Assembly (NCBI RefSeq): GCF_002266285.1
Contig: NZ_NPMS01000006.1
Location: 62,001-126,000, forward strand
DNA: 64,000 nucleotides
Direction: 5' to 3'
Source of the DNA: Virgibacillus indicus
GTDB taxonomy: Bacteria; Bacillota; Bacilli; Bacillales; Amphibacillaceae
The translations under genes and the position numbers were made by a program. Under the pieces are notes generated by a model. The model searched no databases. It was not told the DNA's origin and was given only the letters and a program-made list of their open reading frames with translations. Positions 40,959 to 49,425 of the stretch are shown piece after piece (the first letter of the stretch is position 1; every line of letters starts with the position of its first letter).

Positions 40959-41822
40959 ATGATTATTGGCGCAATTGAAGCTGGGGGTACAAAATTTGTT
41001 TGTGGGATTGGCAATGAACATGGTGAGATTTTTGAAAAAATAAGTATCCCTACAAGAACACCGAAAGAAACGATGAAGGATGTTTTTCAGTTTTTTGAAG
41101 GAAAACAGATTGAGCGGATGGGGGTTGGTTCCTTTGGTCCGATCCAGGTAAGCCAAGATCAGCCCGACTATGGTACGATACTGGAAACACCGAAAACGGA
41201 CTGGAAGTACTTCCCTTTGCTTGATGAAATAAAGAAGAATTTTTCAGATGATATGTTAATTGCGGTTGATACCGATGTCAATGCAGCTGCTTTTGCTGAA
41301 ATGAAATGGGGAGCAGCGAAGGGTATGAATTCCTGTGTGTATTTTACGGTAGGAACAGGAATCGGAGCCGGAGCTGTTGTCCGTGGCAAACTGGTGCATG
41401 GGCTATTGCATCCAGAAGCTGGCCATATGTTTGTGAAACGCCACCCGGATGACGATTTTAAAGGAAGCTGTCCATATCACGGTGATTGTCTGGAGGGACT
41501 GGCTTCGGGGACTTCGATGCGAGAAAGATGGGGCAAAGCAGGTGTGGACATACAGGATAAAGCGGCCTGGGATCTGGAAGCTTATTATTTGGCTCAGACT
41601 GCAATTAACGCACTCCTCACATATTCCCCGGAGAAAATAATTTTCGGCGGTGGTGTTTTAAATCATCCAGGTTTAATCGATAAGGTTAGAGAGCAATTTT
41701 CGAAGCTATTGAATGGCTATATAAAGAAAGATGAAGTAATTGAAGATGTTGATGACTATATTGTGCTTCCGGGGCTTGGTTCGGAGGCTGGGCTTAAGGG
41801 GAGTCTGGCACTTGTGCTTTAG
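40959..41822 (+). CDS. ROK-family fructokinase (ScrK/GmuE type)
   Basis: A 287-residue ROK kinase: ATP motif AIEAGGTKFVCGIG at the N-terminus, catalytic DTDVNAAAFAE near 105 (Asp base), GTGIGAGAV near 130 and the zinc-binding region HPDDDFKGSCPYHGDCLEG with its His and two Cys, continuing to GLASG. The IEAGGTK form is typical of Bacillus GmuE/YdhR fructokinase, which phosphorylates fructose to fructose-6-phosphate. It follows manA by 12 bp and ends at a bidirectional terminator. Confidence 0.88.
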   Translation: MIIGAIEAGGTKFVCGIGNEHGEIFEKISIPTRTPKETMKDVFQFFEGKQIERMGVGSFGPIQVSQDQPDYGTILETPKTDWKYFPLLDEIKKNFSDDMLIAVDTDVNAAAFAEMKWGAAKGMNSCVYFTVGTGIGAGAVVRGKLVHGLLHPEAGHMFVKRHPDDDFKGSCPYHGDCLEGLASGTSMRERWGKAGVDIQDKAAWDLEAYYLAQTAINALLTYSPEKIIFGGGVLNHPGLIDKVREQFSKLLNGYIKKDEVIEDVDDYIVLPGLGSEAGLKGSLALVL

Positions 41823-41909
41823 GCGACTTGGATAAAACGGATATCTTGGCTGGAAGACTGGATATTCTCATTAGTATTTCTGCTAATATATCCAAATTCA
41901 TAAAACTAA

Positions 41910-41948
41910 AAAAGCTGCTGACAGCAATCGTGCTGTTAGCAGCTTTTC
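41910..41948. terminator. Bidirectional terminator between fructokinase and nanE
   Basis: AAAGCTGCTGACAGCA pairs with TGCTGTTAGCAGCTTT; A-run on the left and T-run on the right serve both convergent genes. Confidence 0.9.
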
Positions 41949-41950
41949 CT

Positions 41951-42628
41951 TTATTCCATCATACCTGCAAATCGCTTTGTAATATCCCTCGGCCTTGTAA
42001 TCGCTCCGCCAACGACACTGGAATATGCTCCAAGTTCCATACAGCGTTTATACATTTCCGGTGTAATTACATTACCTTCAGCGATTACTGGTATATTCAC
42101 TTTTTCCAGAACATCCTTTAAAAATTTAAAGTCATCATGGAAAAGCTTTTTTCCTTCTGTTTCTTCGGTATAGCCATGCAGAGTGGTGGAAATGCAGTCA
42201 AATCCCAGCTGCTCCGCCTGAACGGCATCTTCCAGTGTAGCAATGTCTGCCATCAGCTGAATATCACTATTTTTTTCTCGTGTGTACTTGACTAGGTCTG
42301 CAAGTTCGATATTGTCTGGACGCTTTCTTGTTGTTGCATCGAGTGCAATCATTTCGCATCCGCTATCAATCAGTTCATCAATTTCTTTATGGGTTGCAGT
42401 AATAAAAACAGGACTGTCTTCGTAATCACGTTTTACAATGCCAACAACTGGCAGATTAACTGCTTTTTTTATCTCAATAATATCCTCTTTTGAATTGGCG
42501 CGAATGCCCTTTGCTCCACCTTCCATTGCTGCTAAAGCCATTTTTGACATAATGTATGAACTGTGGAGCGGCTCATCTGGCAATGCCTGGCAAGACACAA
42601 TCAAATTTCCTTTTACTTTTTCGAGCAT
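41951..42628 (-). CDS. nanE: N-acetylmannosamine-6-phosphate 2-epimerase
   Basis: A 225-residue TIM barrel with NanE signatures: [12 protein letters not shown] at the N-terminus, [10 protein letters not shown] near 38, [16 protein letters not shown] with the catalytic Lys near 65, [10 protein letters not shown] near 95 and [11 protein letters not shown] near 180. It converts ManNAc-6-phosphate to GlcNAc-6-phosphate in sialic acid breakdown. It is on the same strand as nanK but separated by a 550-bp gap filled by a repeat element, so it may depend on read-through or its own promoter. The product is the substrate of NagA, encoded at 59.4 kb. Confidence 0.93.
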   Translation of the reverse strand: MLEKVKGNLIVSCQALPDEPLHSSYIMSKMALAAMEGGAKGIRANSKEDIIEIKKAVNLPVVGIVKRDYEDSPVFITATHKEIDELIDSGCEMIALDATTRKRPDNIELADLVKYTREKNSDIQLMADIATLEDAVQAEQLGFDCISTTLHGYTEETEGKKLFHDDFKFLKDVLEKVNIPVIAEGNVITPEMYKRCMELGAYSSVVGGAITRPRDITKRFAGMME

Positions 42629-42730
42629 ATTTTATTTCCTCCTATTTAGGTTGCTTTTTATTTTATAAAAATTCTTAGATGGGACCATACTTATAAATAT
42701 CGTGCTATCTGGTTCGCAGTTGATGGAAAC

Positions 42731-43117
42731 TGCGACATAACTTTAAATGGTAATTCAGCCACCGCTGCGGAAATACAATACGCTTTCCTCGGGCTCGCGA
42801 TGAGCCTCCTCGGTCGCAAAGTACGCTCCCTGTGGGGTCTCATCGTTCGCTTTCCAGCAGGAGTCTGCGTGTATTTCCTCCGCTAGTATTCAGTTTACTG
42901 CCGATAAAGTGCAATAGTAATCAATAAAGCATAGAACCACCTTACCAGTTCGGGTGAGCGGAGGGCGGTGACTCCTGCGGGAAAAGCACGAGTCCGAAGA
43001 CCCCGCAGAGTGGTTTTCTCGAGGAGGCTGAGGCCGTGCCCGCGGAAAGCATCCGCCCGCAGCGATCCCGAACGGCGATTATAGCAAATACTTATAGCAA
43101 ACAGTAATTATGTCGCA
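42731..43117. repeat. Composite inverted repeat element with TGCGACATAA ends
   Basis: Perfect 10-bp inverted ends, TGCGACATAA (42731-42740) and TTATGTCGCA (43108-43117), bracket two divergent, oppositely oriented copies of a roughly 110-bp GC-rich unit. Copy A (about 42765-42885, inverted) and copy B (about 42956-43067) share GCGGAGG, GACTCCTGC, GACCCC(G/A)CAG, GAGGAGGCT and (C/G)GGAAAGC in order. The unit resembles a widespread Bacillaceae intergenic repeat. It carries no gene and separates nanK from nanE. Confidence 0.75.
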
Positions 43118-43183
43118 CTTTATAGAAACTATGAACAGCATCTAACAGATTAGTCCTCCAATCTAAAATCTACTATCTAACTT

Positions 43184-44062
43184 TCAACTAATATCCCGAT
43201 TAAAAAATGGATACACCGCACCATATAATGCTGCATCATTGAATAATTCGGCGATTTTCAGCTCAGTCTTCAGGAAGCTGTTGGGTAAAAAGGTTTCGAG
43301 TTGATTTTGGATCAGTTCCAGGAGATAGTCGCCTTGTACGGAAACACCGCCGCCAATCAGGATGCACCTTGGGTCTGTCAGTAAGATGATCTGTGCCAAT
43401 CCTTTTGCGACTTCCATAGTCCAGGCTTTAATGATGGAAAAACAGGTTTCGTCTCCATTTTTCGCTCGTTCAAAAACAATTTTTGCTGAAAAGCTTTCTC
43501 CCAATTCATTTGCAATCATTTTATTTAATGCAGTTGTCGATGCGCGTTGTTCATAGTTTGTACGGGTTTCGGGGTCGTACAACAAATAGCCGACAGAATT
43601 TGCCTGGTGATGAAAGCCATCAATCAATAGTTGATTATAAAAGGCACCACCAATACCGGTGCCAAGTGTGATGCAGAAAACATTATCCTGATTCCTTGCA
43701 GCACCTTTCCAAATTTCTCCCAGCAGTGCAGCATTCACATCATTCTCAACATGAACCGGCAGTTTGTATTTTTCAGTCAGCCATGCTTTGAATGCTGTAC
43801 CTTTATAATCTTTAATTGTTGGGCCAGCATAAATTATTTCACCTTTTTCCCTGTCAACAATTCCGGCGGTGCTGATTCCGATTCCATCAATTTTATAGTT
43901 ATCAGCAGCAGCTTCTGTTATTGCATCAATCTGTTTAAAAATGGCATACCCGATGTTTTCAGGTGTTGTCATTTTTTGATGATTAACGAGTCTATGCTGA
44001 TCATCCATCAGGGCATATTTGATGTATGTACCACCAATATCAATTGACAAATAATGTCCCAT
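43184..44062 (-). CDS. nanK: ROK-family kinase, probable N-acetylmannosamine kinase
   Basis: A 292-residue ROK kinase: phosphate motif SIDIGGTYIKYALM at the N-terminus, VENDVNAALLGE near 105 with the catalytic Asp, and LGTGIGGAF near 132. The usual ROK zinc motif is absent; where HEIGH and CxC..C would be, the text reads HHQANSVGYLLYDPETR. ManNAc kinases of Bacillota often lack the zinc cysteines. The position beside two GntR regulators and nanE, with divergent nanA, supports phosphorylation of ManNAc to ManNAc-6-phosphate. It follows the GntR gene by 12 bp. Confidence 0.82.
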   Translation of the reverse strand: MGHYLSIDIGGTYIKYALMDDQHRLVNHQKMTTPENIGYAIFKQIDAITEAAADNYKIDGIGISTAGIVDREKGEIIYAGPTIKDYKGTAFKAWLTEKYKLPVHVENDVNAALLGEIWKGAARNQDNVFCITLGTGIGGAFYNQLLIDGFHHQANSVGYLLYDPETRTNYEQRASTTALNKMIANELGESFSAKIVFERAKNGDETCFSIIKAWTMEVAKGLAQIILLTDPRCILIGGGVSVQGDYLLELIQNQLETFLPNSFLKTELKIAELFNDAALYGAVYPFFNRDIS

Positions 44063-44074
44063 ATGGCGTTCCTC

Positions 44075-44752
44075 CTACACTTTTGTGTTTTGAATGTGTC
44101 TGGTGAGCAATGACTTTGCCTGTTCAGCCTTCCCATTAATCAGTGCTTCCACAATTTTTTCATGTTCCGCTGTTGCTTTTTTATATTCTTCCATTGTCAT
44201 TTTAATATATTCTGTTTCGAAAAAATAGCTTGTAATCATGTTTGTCATTTGAATAAACAGCTGATTTTTGGTTGCCTTCAGGAGCTGCTTATGGAACGAA
44301 ATATCTGCTTCCCTGAACTCTTCTGGTGATTTGCTGTTTTTGCTGTCCTCGACCATCTGCTTTAATTCTGTTAATTCATCCGTTAAATTATGCCGAATAA
44401 TTTCTTCCATGGCGCTTGTCTCAAAAATAATTCTTAAACTTAATATATCCTGTATTTTTCCGTCATTAACCTGCCAGAGGAAGAAAAAGCTGTTCAGGAG
44501 ATTTTCGATATTTGATTCATTTATAAATGCGCCTTTACCCTGTGTGGTTGTGACAACTCCTGTATTTTCCAAATAGCTTAAAGCTTCTCTGACGACAGAT
44601 CTGCTCACACCGTACATCTCGGTGAATTTCCGCTCTGTCGGAAGTTTGTCGCCAGCCTTTAACTGCTGATCGATTATATATTTTTTGATTTCCTGGATGA
44701 CCGTTTTTTTAAGCGATGTTCTTTCTGTCATCTGGATTGGGTCCATCTTCAC
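44075..44752 (-). CDS. GntR-family (FadR/FCD subgroup) regulator, second of a tandem pair
   Basis: A 225-residue regulator: N-terminal winged HTH (LKAGDKLPTERKFTEMYGVS then RSVVREALSYLENTGVV) and C-terminal FCD ligand domain, whose metal-binding D/H residues appear as FREADISFHKQLLKATKN and TAEHEKIVEAL, RHI. The start is probably GTG 44752, overlapping the TGA of the previous regulator (GTGA) with GGAGG seven bases upstream; ATG 44746 is the alternative. It is presumably a sialic acid-responsive NanR-like repressor. Confidence 0.87.
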   Translation of the reverse strand: MKMDPIQMTERTSLKKTVIQEIKKYIIDQQLKAGDKLPTERKFTEMYGVSRSVVREALSYLENTGVVTTTQGKGAFINESNIENLLNSFFFLWQVNDGKIQDILSLRIIFETSAMEEIIRHNLTDELTELKQMVEDSKNSKSPEEFREADISFHKQLLKATKNQLFIQMTNMITSYFFETEYIKMTMEEYKKATAEHEKIVEALINGKAEQAKSLLTRHIQNTKV

Positions 44753-45441
44753 GATTCTTCCTCCATCTGCTTAATAAAAGTAAAAATTGGCTCAAAGTGG
44801 TCAGTCATGACTTTCTGCGCATGCTCCAAATCCTTAACTTTAATGGCATCCACTATTTCGTCATGCTGCTTATAGGATTTTATAAGTGCTTCCTGATTTT
44901 CAATTAAATCAATCTTTACAAGGGCAAAATACTCATGAATAATTTCGCTGAAATTGTAAAACGTATCATTATCTGTTGCTTTAATTAGCAATTGGTGGAA
45001 GGTGCGGTCATATTTTTTCGTGTCCTGATTGTTTAAAATGGTTTGATAATAGGATTCATTTGCTTCCTTCAACTGCTGGATGTCCAGCGGAACCCGCTTT
45101 TCAATGATCAGTCTCAGAGCCCCAAGCTCGATGACTTTTCGAACTTCGATTAATTCTCTAATTTTGACACCATATGTATCATAATGATGTTTCAAAATTG
45201 TATTAATCGATCCGAGCTTTGTATCCGCAATGTAGATGCCGCCACCAGGTTTGATCATTAAAATCCCCACAGCCTGAAGCGAGATTAATGCTTCTCTTAT
45301 AACAGTCCTGCTAACCTTCAATTGTTCTGTAAGTTCTTTTTCTGTTAAAAATTTATCATTTGGTTTTAAATTGTTTTCCAAAATGAAACCTTTTATCCGT
45401 TCAATAACAATATTCACCAGTGAAGTCTTTTGTATTCCCAT
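44749..45441 (-). CDS. GntR-family (FadR/FCD subgroup) regulator, first of a tandem pair
   Basis: A 230-residue paralogue of the next gene: winged HTH (LKPNDKFLTEKELTEQLKVS then RTVIREALISLQAVGIL) and FCD domain (KKYDRTFHQLLIKATDND, QHDEIVDAI, DHFEP). It is divergent from nanA across 183 bp with a perfect FadR-type operator. Having two different FCD regulators in one overlapping operon is uncommon; they may form heterodimers or respond to different pathway intermediates. Confidence 0.87.
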   Translation of the reverse strand: MGIQKTSLVNIVIERIKGFILENNLKPNDKFLTEKELTEQLKVSRTVIREALISLQAVGILMIKPGGGIYIADTKLGSINTILKHHYDTYGVKIRELIEVRKVIELGALRLIIEKRVPLDIQQLKEANESYYQTILNNQDTKKYDRTFHQLLIKATDNDTFYNFSEIIHEYFALVKIDLIENQEALIKSYKQHDEIVDAIKVKDLEHAQKVMTDHFEPIFTFIKQMEEES

Positions 45442-45514
45442 GTCGAGCCCCTCTTGTTTTTCTTCATCATAACACAGATTTTCGTACTGGAATGAAACCC
45501 CTTACTAAAAATTG

Positions 45515-45543
45515 TTGACATTTTTTGAAAACACTTTTATGAT
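45515..45543 (+). promoter_or_regulatory. Promoter of nanA
   Basis: TTGACA (45515-45520), 17-base spacer, TATGAT (45538-45543), 81 bp before nanA. Confidence 0.8.
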
Positions 45544-45559
45544 GAAATAGAAATAAAAA

Positions 45560-45571
45560 TTGGTCTGACAA
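45560..45571 (+). promoter_or_regulatory. FadR/GntR-type operator for nanA
   Basis: TTGGTCTGACAA contains TGGTCTGACAA, a full match to the FadR-subfamily consensus T-N-GT-N3-AC-N-A. It lies about 17 bases downstream of the -10 box, so repressor binding would block transcription of nanA. Confidence 0.75.
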
Positions 45572-45624
45572 TATTATAACTTTGCAGATACATTTTCGCA
45601 ATATGAATCAAGGAGGAATTTTCT

Positions 45625-46494
45625 ATGAAGGGTCTATTTTCAGCTTTGCTTGTTCCCTATGATGAAAATGGACAGGTAAAAGAACAGGGATTGCGCGAAA
45701 TCATCAGAAATAATATTGATGTACAGCAGCTCGATGGCTTATATGTAAACGGAAGCTCCGGGGAAAACTTTATGCTGACAACTGAGCAGAAGAAGGAAAT
45801 TTTCCGGATAACAAGTGAAGAAAATAATGGTGCAGTTAAGTTAATTGCACAGGTTGGTTCTATCAATCTGGATGAAGCAATAGAGCTTGGTAAGTACGCA
45901 ACAGAGCTAGGGTATGATAGTCTTTCTGCAGTTACGCCATTCTATTATAAATTTACATTTGATGAGATTAAAAATTATTATGATGCAATTATAGAAGCAA
46001 CAGGCAACAACATGATTGTTTATGCGATTCCTGCATTGACAGGTGTATCCGTGACATTGGAGCAATTTGATCAGCTTTTTGAAAACGAAAAAGTAATTGG
46101 TGTTAAATATACGGACGGTAATTTCTTTATGCTGGAGCGCTTGCGGAAGAAATATCCCGATAAACTGATCTATTCTGGCTTTGATGAAATGCTGATCTAT
46201 GGAGCGATTTCAGGTGTGGATGGTGCGATTGGCAGCACTTATAACATTCATGGAAAACTTGCAAAACAAATTTTTGATCTTGTACAAAAAGACGAAGTTG
46301 CTAAAGCATATGAAGTACAGCATGTTATGAATGATATTATTGAAAAGGTTCTGGAGCTGGGATTATACCAGACTTTGAAAGAGGTATTAAAAGTGAAGGG
46401 CATTGATGCGGGAACAGTTAAGAAGCCAATGAGCTCGTTTGATCCAGCAAAACAAGAAGCTGTGAAAAAACTTGTAGAAGATTTTAATTTGTAA
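45625..46494 (+). CDS. nanA: N-acetylneuraminate lyase
   Basis: A 289-residue class I aldolase of the DapA/NanA family. NanA marks are [14 protein letters not shown] near 39, AVTPFYYKF near 107, YAIPALTGV with the conserved Tyr near 136 and the Schiff-base Lys in GVKYTDGNF near 162. It splits N-acetylneuraminate into ManNAc and pyruvate. AAGGAGG precedes the start. It is divergent from the GntR pair and followed by the sodium symporter, after a hairpin and repeats. Confidence 0.94.
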   Translation: MKGLFSALLVPYDENGQVKEQGLREIIRNNIDVQQLDGLYVNGSSGENFMLTTEQKKEIFRITSEENNGAVKLIAQVGSINLDEAIELGKYATELGYDSLSAVTPFYYKFTFDEIKNYYDAIIEATGNNMIVYAIPALTGVSVTLEQFDQLFENEKVIGVKYTDGNFFMLERLRKKYPDKLIYSGFDEMLIYGAISGVDGAIGSTYNIHGKLAKQIFDLVQKDEVAKAYEVQHVMNDIIEKVLELGLYQTLKEVLKVKGIDAGTVKKPMSSFDPAKQEAVKKLVEDFNL

Positions 46495-46504
46495 TAATTA
46501 AATC

Positions 46505-46530
46505 AGAGAGGCATTTGTCATGCTTCTCTG
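46505..46530 (+). terminator. Hairpin after nanA
   Basis: AGAGAGGCAT-TTGTC-ATGCTTCTCT stem; a T-run (TTTTTT) comes only about 15 bases later, so it may be a weak terminator allowing some read-through to the symporter. Confidence 0.55.
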
Positions 46531-46577
46531 GTGACATTAATTTTTTGAATAATAACTTTTTAAGCGGATTCAGGAAC

Positions 46578-46735
46578 AAAGGCGCAAGTGCCCGTTTAGC
46601 GACGTACGAACTGGACTGAACCGCAGGAGATAAAGGAAACACGGCGACCGTTGGGAGTCGATGTTGACTTATCGTACGGAGGTGAAGGAAGTTCGATAGT
46701 CGCTGGGCGCTGGAGCCGGACGCGGCTGATTTGGT
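46578..46735. repeat. Bacillaceae-type structured intergenic repeat
   Basis: A roughly 160-bp GC-rich block starting GGCGCAAGTGCCCGTTTAGC and ending GCGCTGGAGCCGGACGCGG; its ends are partly complementary. A second partial copy of its right end (GTGCTGGAGCTGGACGTGG) lies at about 46788-46806. Similar GGCGCAAG-C-CC repeats are familiar from Bacillus-related genomes. It has no coding capacity. Confidence 0.6.
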
Positions 46736-46803
46736 TGTTTATTTATCCACAGGTCAAAAATTTTATAATTTTCTATTCAGGAACGAACGTGCTGGAGCTG
46801 GAC

Positions 46804-46874
46804 GTGGGACACAGGGACAGGTCCTCTGTCCCCAAAACACCACGGTGGGACAACTTACCTGTCCCCATGTCCCA
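46804..46874. repeat. Double GGGACA-type hairpin before the symporter gene
   Basis: GGGACACAGGGACAGG and GTCCTCTGTCCCC form one stem; GTGGGACAACTTACCTG and TCCCCATGTCCCA a second, overlapping the first in complementarity. It lies 43 bp before the symporter start and could form alternative structures in its leader. Confidence 0.6.
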
Positions 46875-46917
46875 TAGCATCTAAATTATACATCTATATC
46901 AACAAGGGGGAAAAATA

Positions 46918-48429
46918 ATGGATAAAGTAGGTCTTGGTGCAGTAAACTGGATTGTTTTAATCGTATATCTGATTGCGATGCTGGGTGTGGGTCTTTATTT
47001 TACGAAAAAGGCCGGGAAAAACACGGATGCATTTTTCAAAGCAAGTGGTAAGATTCCTGCTTGGGCGGCAGGGTTCAGTATCTATGCGACAACATTAAGT
47101 GCAATTACGTTCATGTCGACACCAGAGCAGGCATTTTTAACAGACTGGTCCTATGCGGCAGGGAACCTTGCAATATTCGCAATTATTCCTGTATTGATTT
47201 ATTTCTATATACCTTTCTTCAGAAAATTGAATGTAACAACAGCGTATGAATATCTTGAGGAAAGATTTGGGCCATCGCTAAGGGTAATCGGAAGTTTATT
47301 ATTTGTCTTATTCCATATTGGCCGTGTAGCTATTGTAATTTATTTGCCAACTTTGGCGATTACGTCCGTTTCAGAAATTAATCCAGTATTGATTGCCGCG
47401 GCTGTCGGAGCTTTATGTATCATCTACACATTCTTAGGTGGGATGGAAGGTGTTATATGGAGTGACGTTATCCAGGGCATCCTTCTGCTTGGCGGGGCAA
47501 TTCTAGTTGTGGTACTGGGTATCTACGCAGTTGATGGCGGATTTTCAACTGTAATAAATGATGCAATAAATGAAGATAAGCTGATTACAGCGAGTAATTT
47601 CCAGTTTGGAACAGCAGCTGCAGCAATTCCAATTATCTTTCTCGGTTCCATTTTCAATAACCTGCACCAATACACAGCAAGTCAGGATGTTGTACAGCGT
47701 TATCAGACAACAGGTTCCATCAAAGAAACGAATAAATCTTTATGGACAAACGGGGTTCTTGCTTTAATTACAATTCCGATATTTTATGGTATGGGAACAG
47801 TACTTTACAGCTATTACAATAATGTGGAAGCACTTCCTGCAGGATTCAACACTTCCGCAATTGTACCATATTTTATTGTAACCTCATTGCCTGTTGGAAT
47901 TGCCGGCTTATTGATTGCAGCAATTTTTGCAGCTTGTCAATCAACGATCTCATCAAGTCTGAACAGTATTTCAGCTTGTATCACAGTAGACTTTAAACAA
48001 AGATTTTTCAGTAAAGAGAAATCAAATGATGTTGCTTTGGCAAGATGGGTGATTATCATTGCAGGTATCCTTGGACTGGCTGCAGCATTGTATCTAGTTT
48101 CAACAAACCGGGCCGAAACTTGGAATCTGTTCCTGGCCATAACCGGATTATTCGGTGTTCCAATCGCAGGTATTTTTGCACTCGGTATTTTCACGAAACG
48201 TGCAAATGCCCCAGGAGTATTAATTGGTCTATTCCTAAGTGCAATTGCTTCATACTTTATCCAGCAAACTGATCTAACCCCATTTGCTGTAAGTATGGTG
48301 TCGTTCTTTACATCATTCGGATTTGGATATATTGCCAGCTTTTTCTTCCCTAATTCCGGTAAAAATATAACTGGTCTTACTATCTTTACGAAGAATGAGG
48401 AGTATGTGAGGGAAGAAGTGAAAGCTTAA
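46918..48429 (+). CDS. Sodium:solute symporter, probable sialic acid transporter
   Basis: A 503-residue SSS-family carrier with about 13 membrane segments. The N-terminal FFKASGKIPAWAAGFSIYAT and TLSAITFMSTP, the central GGMEGVIWSDVIQG near 178 and IFAACQSTISSSLNSISA near 340, with Ser/Thr residues of the sodium site, are typical. In Bacillota sialic acid loci a NanT of this family imports N-acetylneuraminate with sodium. Its place after nanA supports this, but sequence alone cannot fix the substrate. AACAAGGGGG precedes the start. Confidence 0.88.
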   Translation: MDKVGLGAVNWIVLIVYLIAMLGVGLYFTKKAGKNTDAFFKASGKIPAWAAGFSIYATTLSAITFMSTPEQAFLTDWSYAAGNLAIFAIIPVLIYFYIPFFRKLNVTTAYEYLEERFGPSLRVIGSLLFVLFHIGRVAIVIYLPTLAITSVSEINPVLIAAAVGALCIIYTFLGGMEGVIWSDVIQGILLLGGAILVVVLGIYAVDGGFSTVINDAINEDKLITASNFQFGTAAAAIPIIFLGSIFNNLHQYTASQDVVQRYQTTGSIKETNKSLWTNGVLALITIPIFYGMGTVLYSYYNNVEALPAGFNTSAIVPYFIVTSLPVGIAGLLIAAIFAACQSTISSSLNSISACITVDFKQRFFSKEKSNDVALARWVIIIAGILGLAAALYLVSTNRAETWNLFLAITGLFGVPIAGIFALGIFTKRANAPGVLIGLFLSAIASYFIQQTDLTPFAVSMVSFFTSFGFGYIASFFFPNSGKNITGLTIFTKNEEYVREEVKA

Positions 48430-48435
48430 TATTAG

Positions 48436-48477
48436 AAAATCGGGTAAACACGCAGGTGGTGTTTACCCGATTTTTTT
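48436..48477 (+). terminator. Terminator after the symporter
   Basis: AAATCGGGTAAACAC pairs with GTGTTTACCCGATTTTTTT; strong stem and T-run. Confidence 0.9.
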
Positions 48478-48606
48478 CATTTTGATAGAGCTTTCTTAAG
48501 GGATATGTTACAAATCGTAACACCGTGGTGGGTCAATCCGGAGAGCTTCGCAGTTCTCCCCAAAAGTAGCTCGATTCGGACAAGAAGTCTTGCGATACTA
48601 ATCTAA

Positions 48607-48686
48607 AGTCGCGCGAACTCTCAAAAGTCGCTTAATACCACTTGGAAATGGGGAGTGCGCAACTTTAAGGATGGCTCGCGCGACTT
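48607..48686. repeat. TCGCGCGA-type repeats, second locus
   Basis: AGTCGCGCGAA (48607) and inverted GCTCGCGCGACTT (48674), with degenerate copies AAGTCGCTTAA and AATCGCATGAC nearby. The pattern repeats that at 27.9 kb. The gap 48478-48735 contains nothing else recognisable. Confidence 0.55.
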
Positions 48687-48735
48687 CCACGGAAATCGCA
48701 TGACATTTAAGCGTGTGATTTCTTTCCTGTAAAAA

Positions 48736-49170
48736 TTATTCCGGTTTAAACTTATCTTCTATTTCCTCTGTATCATAATCTTGTCCAAATAGTTTTTGCA
48801 TTCGGTTATGTGCCTGCAGCTTCATGGTATCGTCTATACTTGAAATTACTTGATATAATGCTGAAATAATTACTGCTGCGTCATCTGTGAATCCAACTGC
48901 CGGCAGGGCATCCGGTATGAGGTCGATTGGCAAAATTAAATAGCCAAGTGCACCGGCAATCGTTAGTTTTGCTGATTTTGGTGTTGATGGACTTTTAAAG
49001 GTATAAAATAACAATAAACTATAGTAGGATATTTTAATGCCTATTTTTCTTGCATATTTTAGTAGTTTTTCAACGTACTTTTTTTCGGAAAAGTGTTTTT
49101 TGCTTCCTTTGATCAATTTAACAGGGTTCATTTTTTTCAGTTTTGATTCATGCTGTTCTTTTGATTTCAT
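48736..49170 (-). CDS. YkvA-family (DUF1232) membrane protein
   Basis: A 144-residue protein with the DUF1232 signature KLTIAGALGYLILPIDLIPD then ALPAVGFTDDAAVIISAL (residues about 67-105) in a hydrophobic hairpin, preceded by a basic N-terminus. Function is unknown; YkvA-like proteins are widespread. The ribosome binding site is weak (AGAAGGTGC). It is monocistronic, divergent from the LacI operon. Confidence 0.85.
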   Translation of the reverse strand: MKSKEQHESKLKKMNPVKLIKGSKKHFSEKKYVEKLLKYARKIGIKISYYSLLLFYTFKSPSTPKSAKLTIAGALGYLILPIDLIPDALPAVGFTDDAAVIISALYQVISSIDDTMKLQAHNRMQKLFGQDYDTEEIEDKFKPE

Positions 49171-49329
49171 TTAAGCACCTTCTATTAATATGATATTACT
49201 TATTATAATTGATTCTATATGAAATTTTCAATGTGATTACTATATAAAAAAACAATCGCAATATATTGGACACGTCTGTTTTTATAACAAATTATTTCAC
49301 TACTGGAAATAAATTACTGAGTAAAAGAC

Positions 49330-49358
49330 TTGTAAAACGCTTACAGTTATTTTATACT
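49330..49358 (+). promoter_or_regulatory. Promoter of the LacI/HxlB/TRAP operon with overlapping cre-like site
   Basis: TTGTAA (49330-49335), 17-base spacer, TATACT (49353-49358). The overlapping TGTAAAACGCTTACA (49331-49345) reads on the other strand as TGTAAGCG-TTTTACA, close to the CcpA cre consensus (left half perfect). The operon is therefore probably under carbon catabolite repression. Confidence 0.65.
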
Positions 49359-49361
49359 ATC

Positions 49362-49390
49362 ACTAAATCGGTTTAGTAAATCGGTTTAGT
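49362..49390 (+). promoter_or_regulatory. Tandem overlapping LacI operators
   Basis: ACTAAATCGGTTTAGT (49362-49377) is a near-perfect palindrome with central CG, and AGTAAATCGGTTTAGT (49375-49390) repeats it 13 bp further, sharing three bases. They start four bases after the -10 box. The regulator at 49426 is the natural ligand. Confidence 0.75.
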
Positions 49391-49425
49391 ATAAATTTCA
49401 TTTAAGAATCTTAGGAGAATGAATT

